This document shows positions 63,538-64,000 of a stretch of DNA of 64,000 nucleotides, one piece after another. Made by a program: the position numbers and the translations under genes. A model generated the notes under the pieces. It was given only the letters and a program-made list of their open reading frames with translations, was not told the origin of the DNA and did not search any database. Each line of letters starts with the position of its first letter. Position 1 is the first letter of the stretch. The stretch comes from Moorella mulderi DSM 14980 (lineage in GTDB: Bacteria; Bacillota; DSM-521; Neomoorellales; Neomoorellaceae). The stretch spans positions 548,037-612,036 of the forward strand of contig NZ_LTBC01000001.1 in the NCBI RefSeq assembly GCF_001594015.1, written 5' to 3'.

Positions 63538-63588
63538 AACGGGTAGTCGTTAGCGGGCTTTAAAAAGCCTTGCGCGCTACCCGTTTTG
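63538..63588 (+). terminator. Terminator of greA-lysS
   Basis: AACGGGTAG/CTACCCGTT (63538-63546, 63577-63585) encloses a second stem and ends in TTTT. Confidence 0.8.
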
Positions 63589-63654
63589 CGTGTTATATTA
63601 TTTCCTGCGTCCCGGCAGGGGCGCTCACCAAAGACCTAAAATCAGAAGAGACCC

Positions 63655-63684
63655 TTGACAAAGTGACGGGTTCCGTAGTAAAAT
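63655..63684 (+). promoter_or_regulatory. rRNA promoter P1
   Basis: TTGACA (63655-63660), 18 bp, TAAAAT (63679-63684). First of two tandem promoters for the rRNA operon. Confidence 0.75.
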
Positions 63685-63738
63685 ACGACCTTGCCGGCAG
63701 GAAATCCGCCGGCGCCGGTAGTTGGGCGAAGAAAGTCC

Positions 63739-63767
63739 TTGACACCGGGCAAAAGAAGTGATAGAAT
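63739..63767 (+). promoter_or_regulatory. rRNA promoter P2
   Basis: TTGACA (63739-63744), 17 bp, TAGAAT (63762-63767). Transcription would begin near 63774. The leader to the 16S gene holds a small hairpin, CGCTACGAGAGTAGCG (63887-63902), likely part of the processing stem. Confidence 0.82.
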
Positions 63768-63909
63768 AAAAAAGTCGCGTTCAGCGAAGCTGGTCTTTGA
63801 AAACTGAACAGTGGTGAAGGAGCCAGACGTAAAAGCGAGGACCCTGTACAGGAAGAGGACAGGGATCAAACCAACGTGAAGAAGGCGCTACGAGAGTAGC
63901 GAGAAGATA

Positions 63910-64000
<91 letters not shown>

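Overview
The window reads as chromosome of a thermophilic, spore-forming acetogen of the Moorella (Neomoorella) group, Bacillota. The formate-tetrahydrofolate ligase is almost the same as the recalled Moorella thermoacetica enzyme. Other pointers are the GC-rich core genes, frequent TTG and GTG starts behind strong Shine-Dalgarno sites, and neighbourhoods typical of Peptococcaceae-like Clostridia. Assignments rest on recognised motifs and families; no database search was run.

Layout. 1-9.5 kb: fhs (Wood-Ljungdahl pathway), folP, a PAP2 phosphatase, pstB-phoU, an MFS exporter, a YqhV-like protein, comA/comB (sulfolactate branch) and a DUF441 protein. 9.6-14.5 kb: a C4-acid cassette with SucC-like and SucD-like CoA ligase subunits separated by a small cysteine-rich ferredoxin-like protein, then a malyl-CoA-lyase-like CitE homologue and malic enzyme. 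14.5-22.7 kb: panB, a CvpA-like protein, M18 aminopeptidase, yedF, HEAT-repeat protein, DUF951, CGGC protein, acyl-ACP thioesterase and Uma2. 23-40.5 kb: an AT-richer accessory island described below. 40.6-46.6 kb: rpsF-ssb-rpsR, DUF2232, rplI, lonC-type protease and dnaB. 46.6-58.6 kb: macro domain, DUF763, hcp, a frameshifted HD-GYP gene, folK, DUF2520-panC-panD, birA, bioY, coaX, dusB. 58.6-64 kb: an HTH regulator, a quinate-dehydrogenase-like protein, an acyl-ACP-reductase homologue, greA, lysS, and tandem promoters leading into a 16S rRNA gene cut by the window edge.

The most interesting region is 23-40.5 kb. A cytosolic sensor kinase (periplasmic-binding-protein-like domain plus PAS, no membrane segment) and an NtrC-type activator precede two adenine-deaminase-like amidohydrolases, each with the same sigma-54 promoter. 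The locus also encodes an NCS1 permease, a cyclase-family hydrolase, glutamate formiminotransferase and formimino-THF cyclodeaminase homologues, a complete ECF transporter, a creatininase-family hydrolase, an isochorismatase-family amidase and a UbiD-family decarboxylase. This set can be laid, step for step, on the classical clostridial xanthine fermentation route: xanthine, ureidoimidazole carboxylate, aminoimidazole carboxylate, aminoimidazole, imidazolone, formiminoglycine, then glycine plus formimino-THF. Several of those steps have, to my knowledge, no firmly assigned gene. The C1 product would feed the folate pathway, to which fhs in this window also belongs. The function is inferred; the families and gene order are seen.

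The same island shows a rearrangement. An apparently perfect 910-bp direct repeat (26058-26967 and 30885-31794) carries the end of the activator gene, the promoter and the first 250 codons of the amidohydrolase. A frameshifted IS3-type orfA remnant lies beside the second copy. The first amidohydrolase is therefore a chimera whose 3' half and following transporter/cyclase genes are GC-richer than their surroundings.
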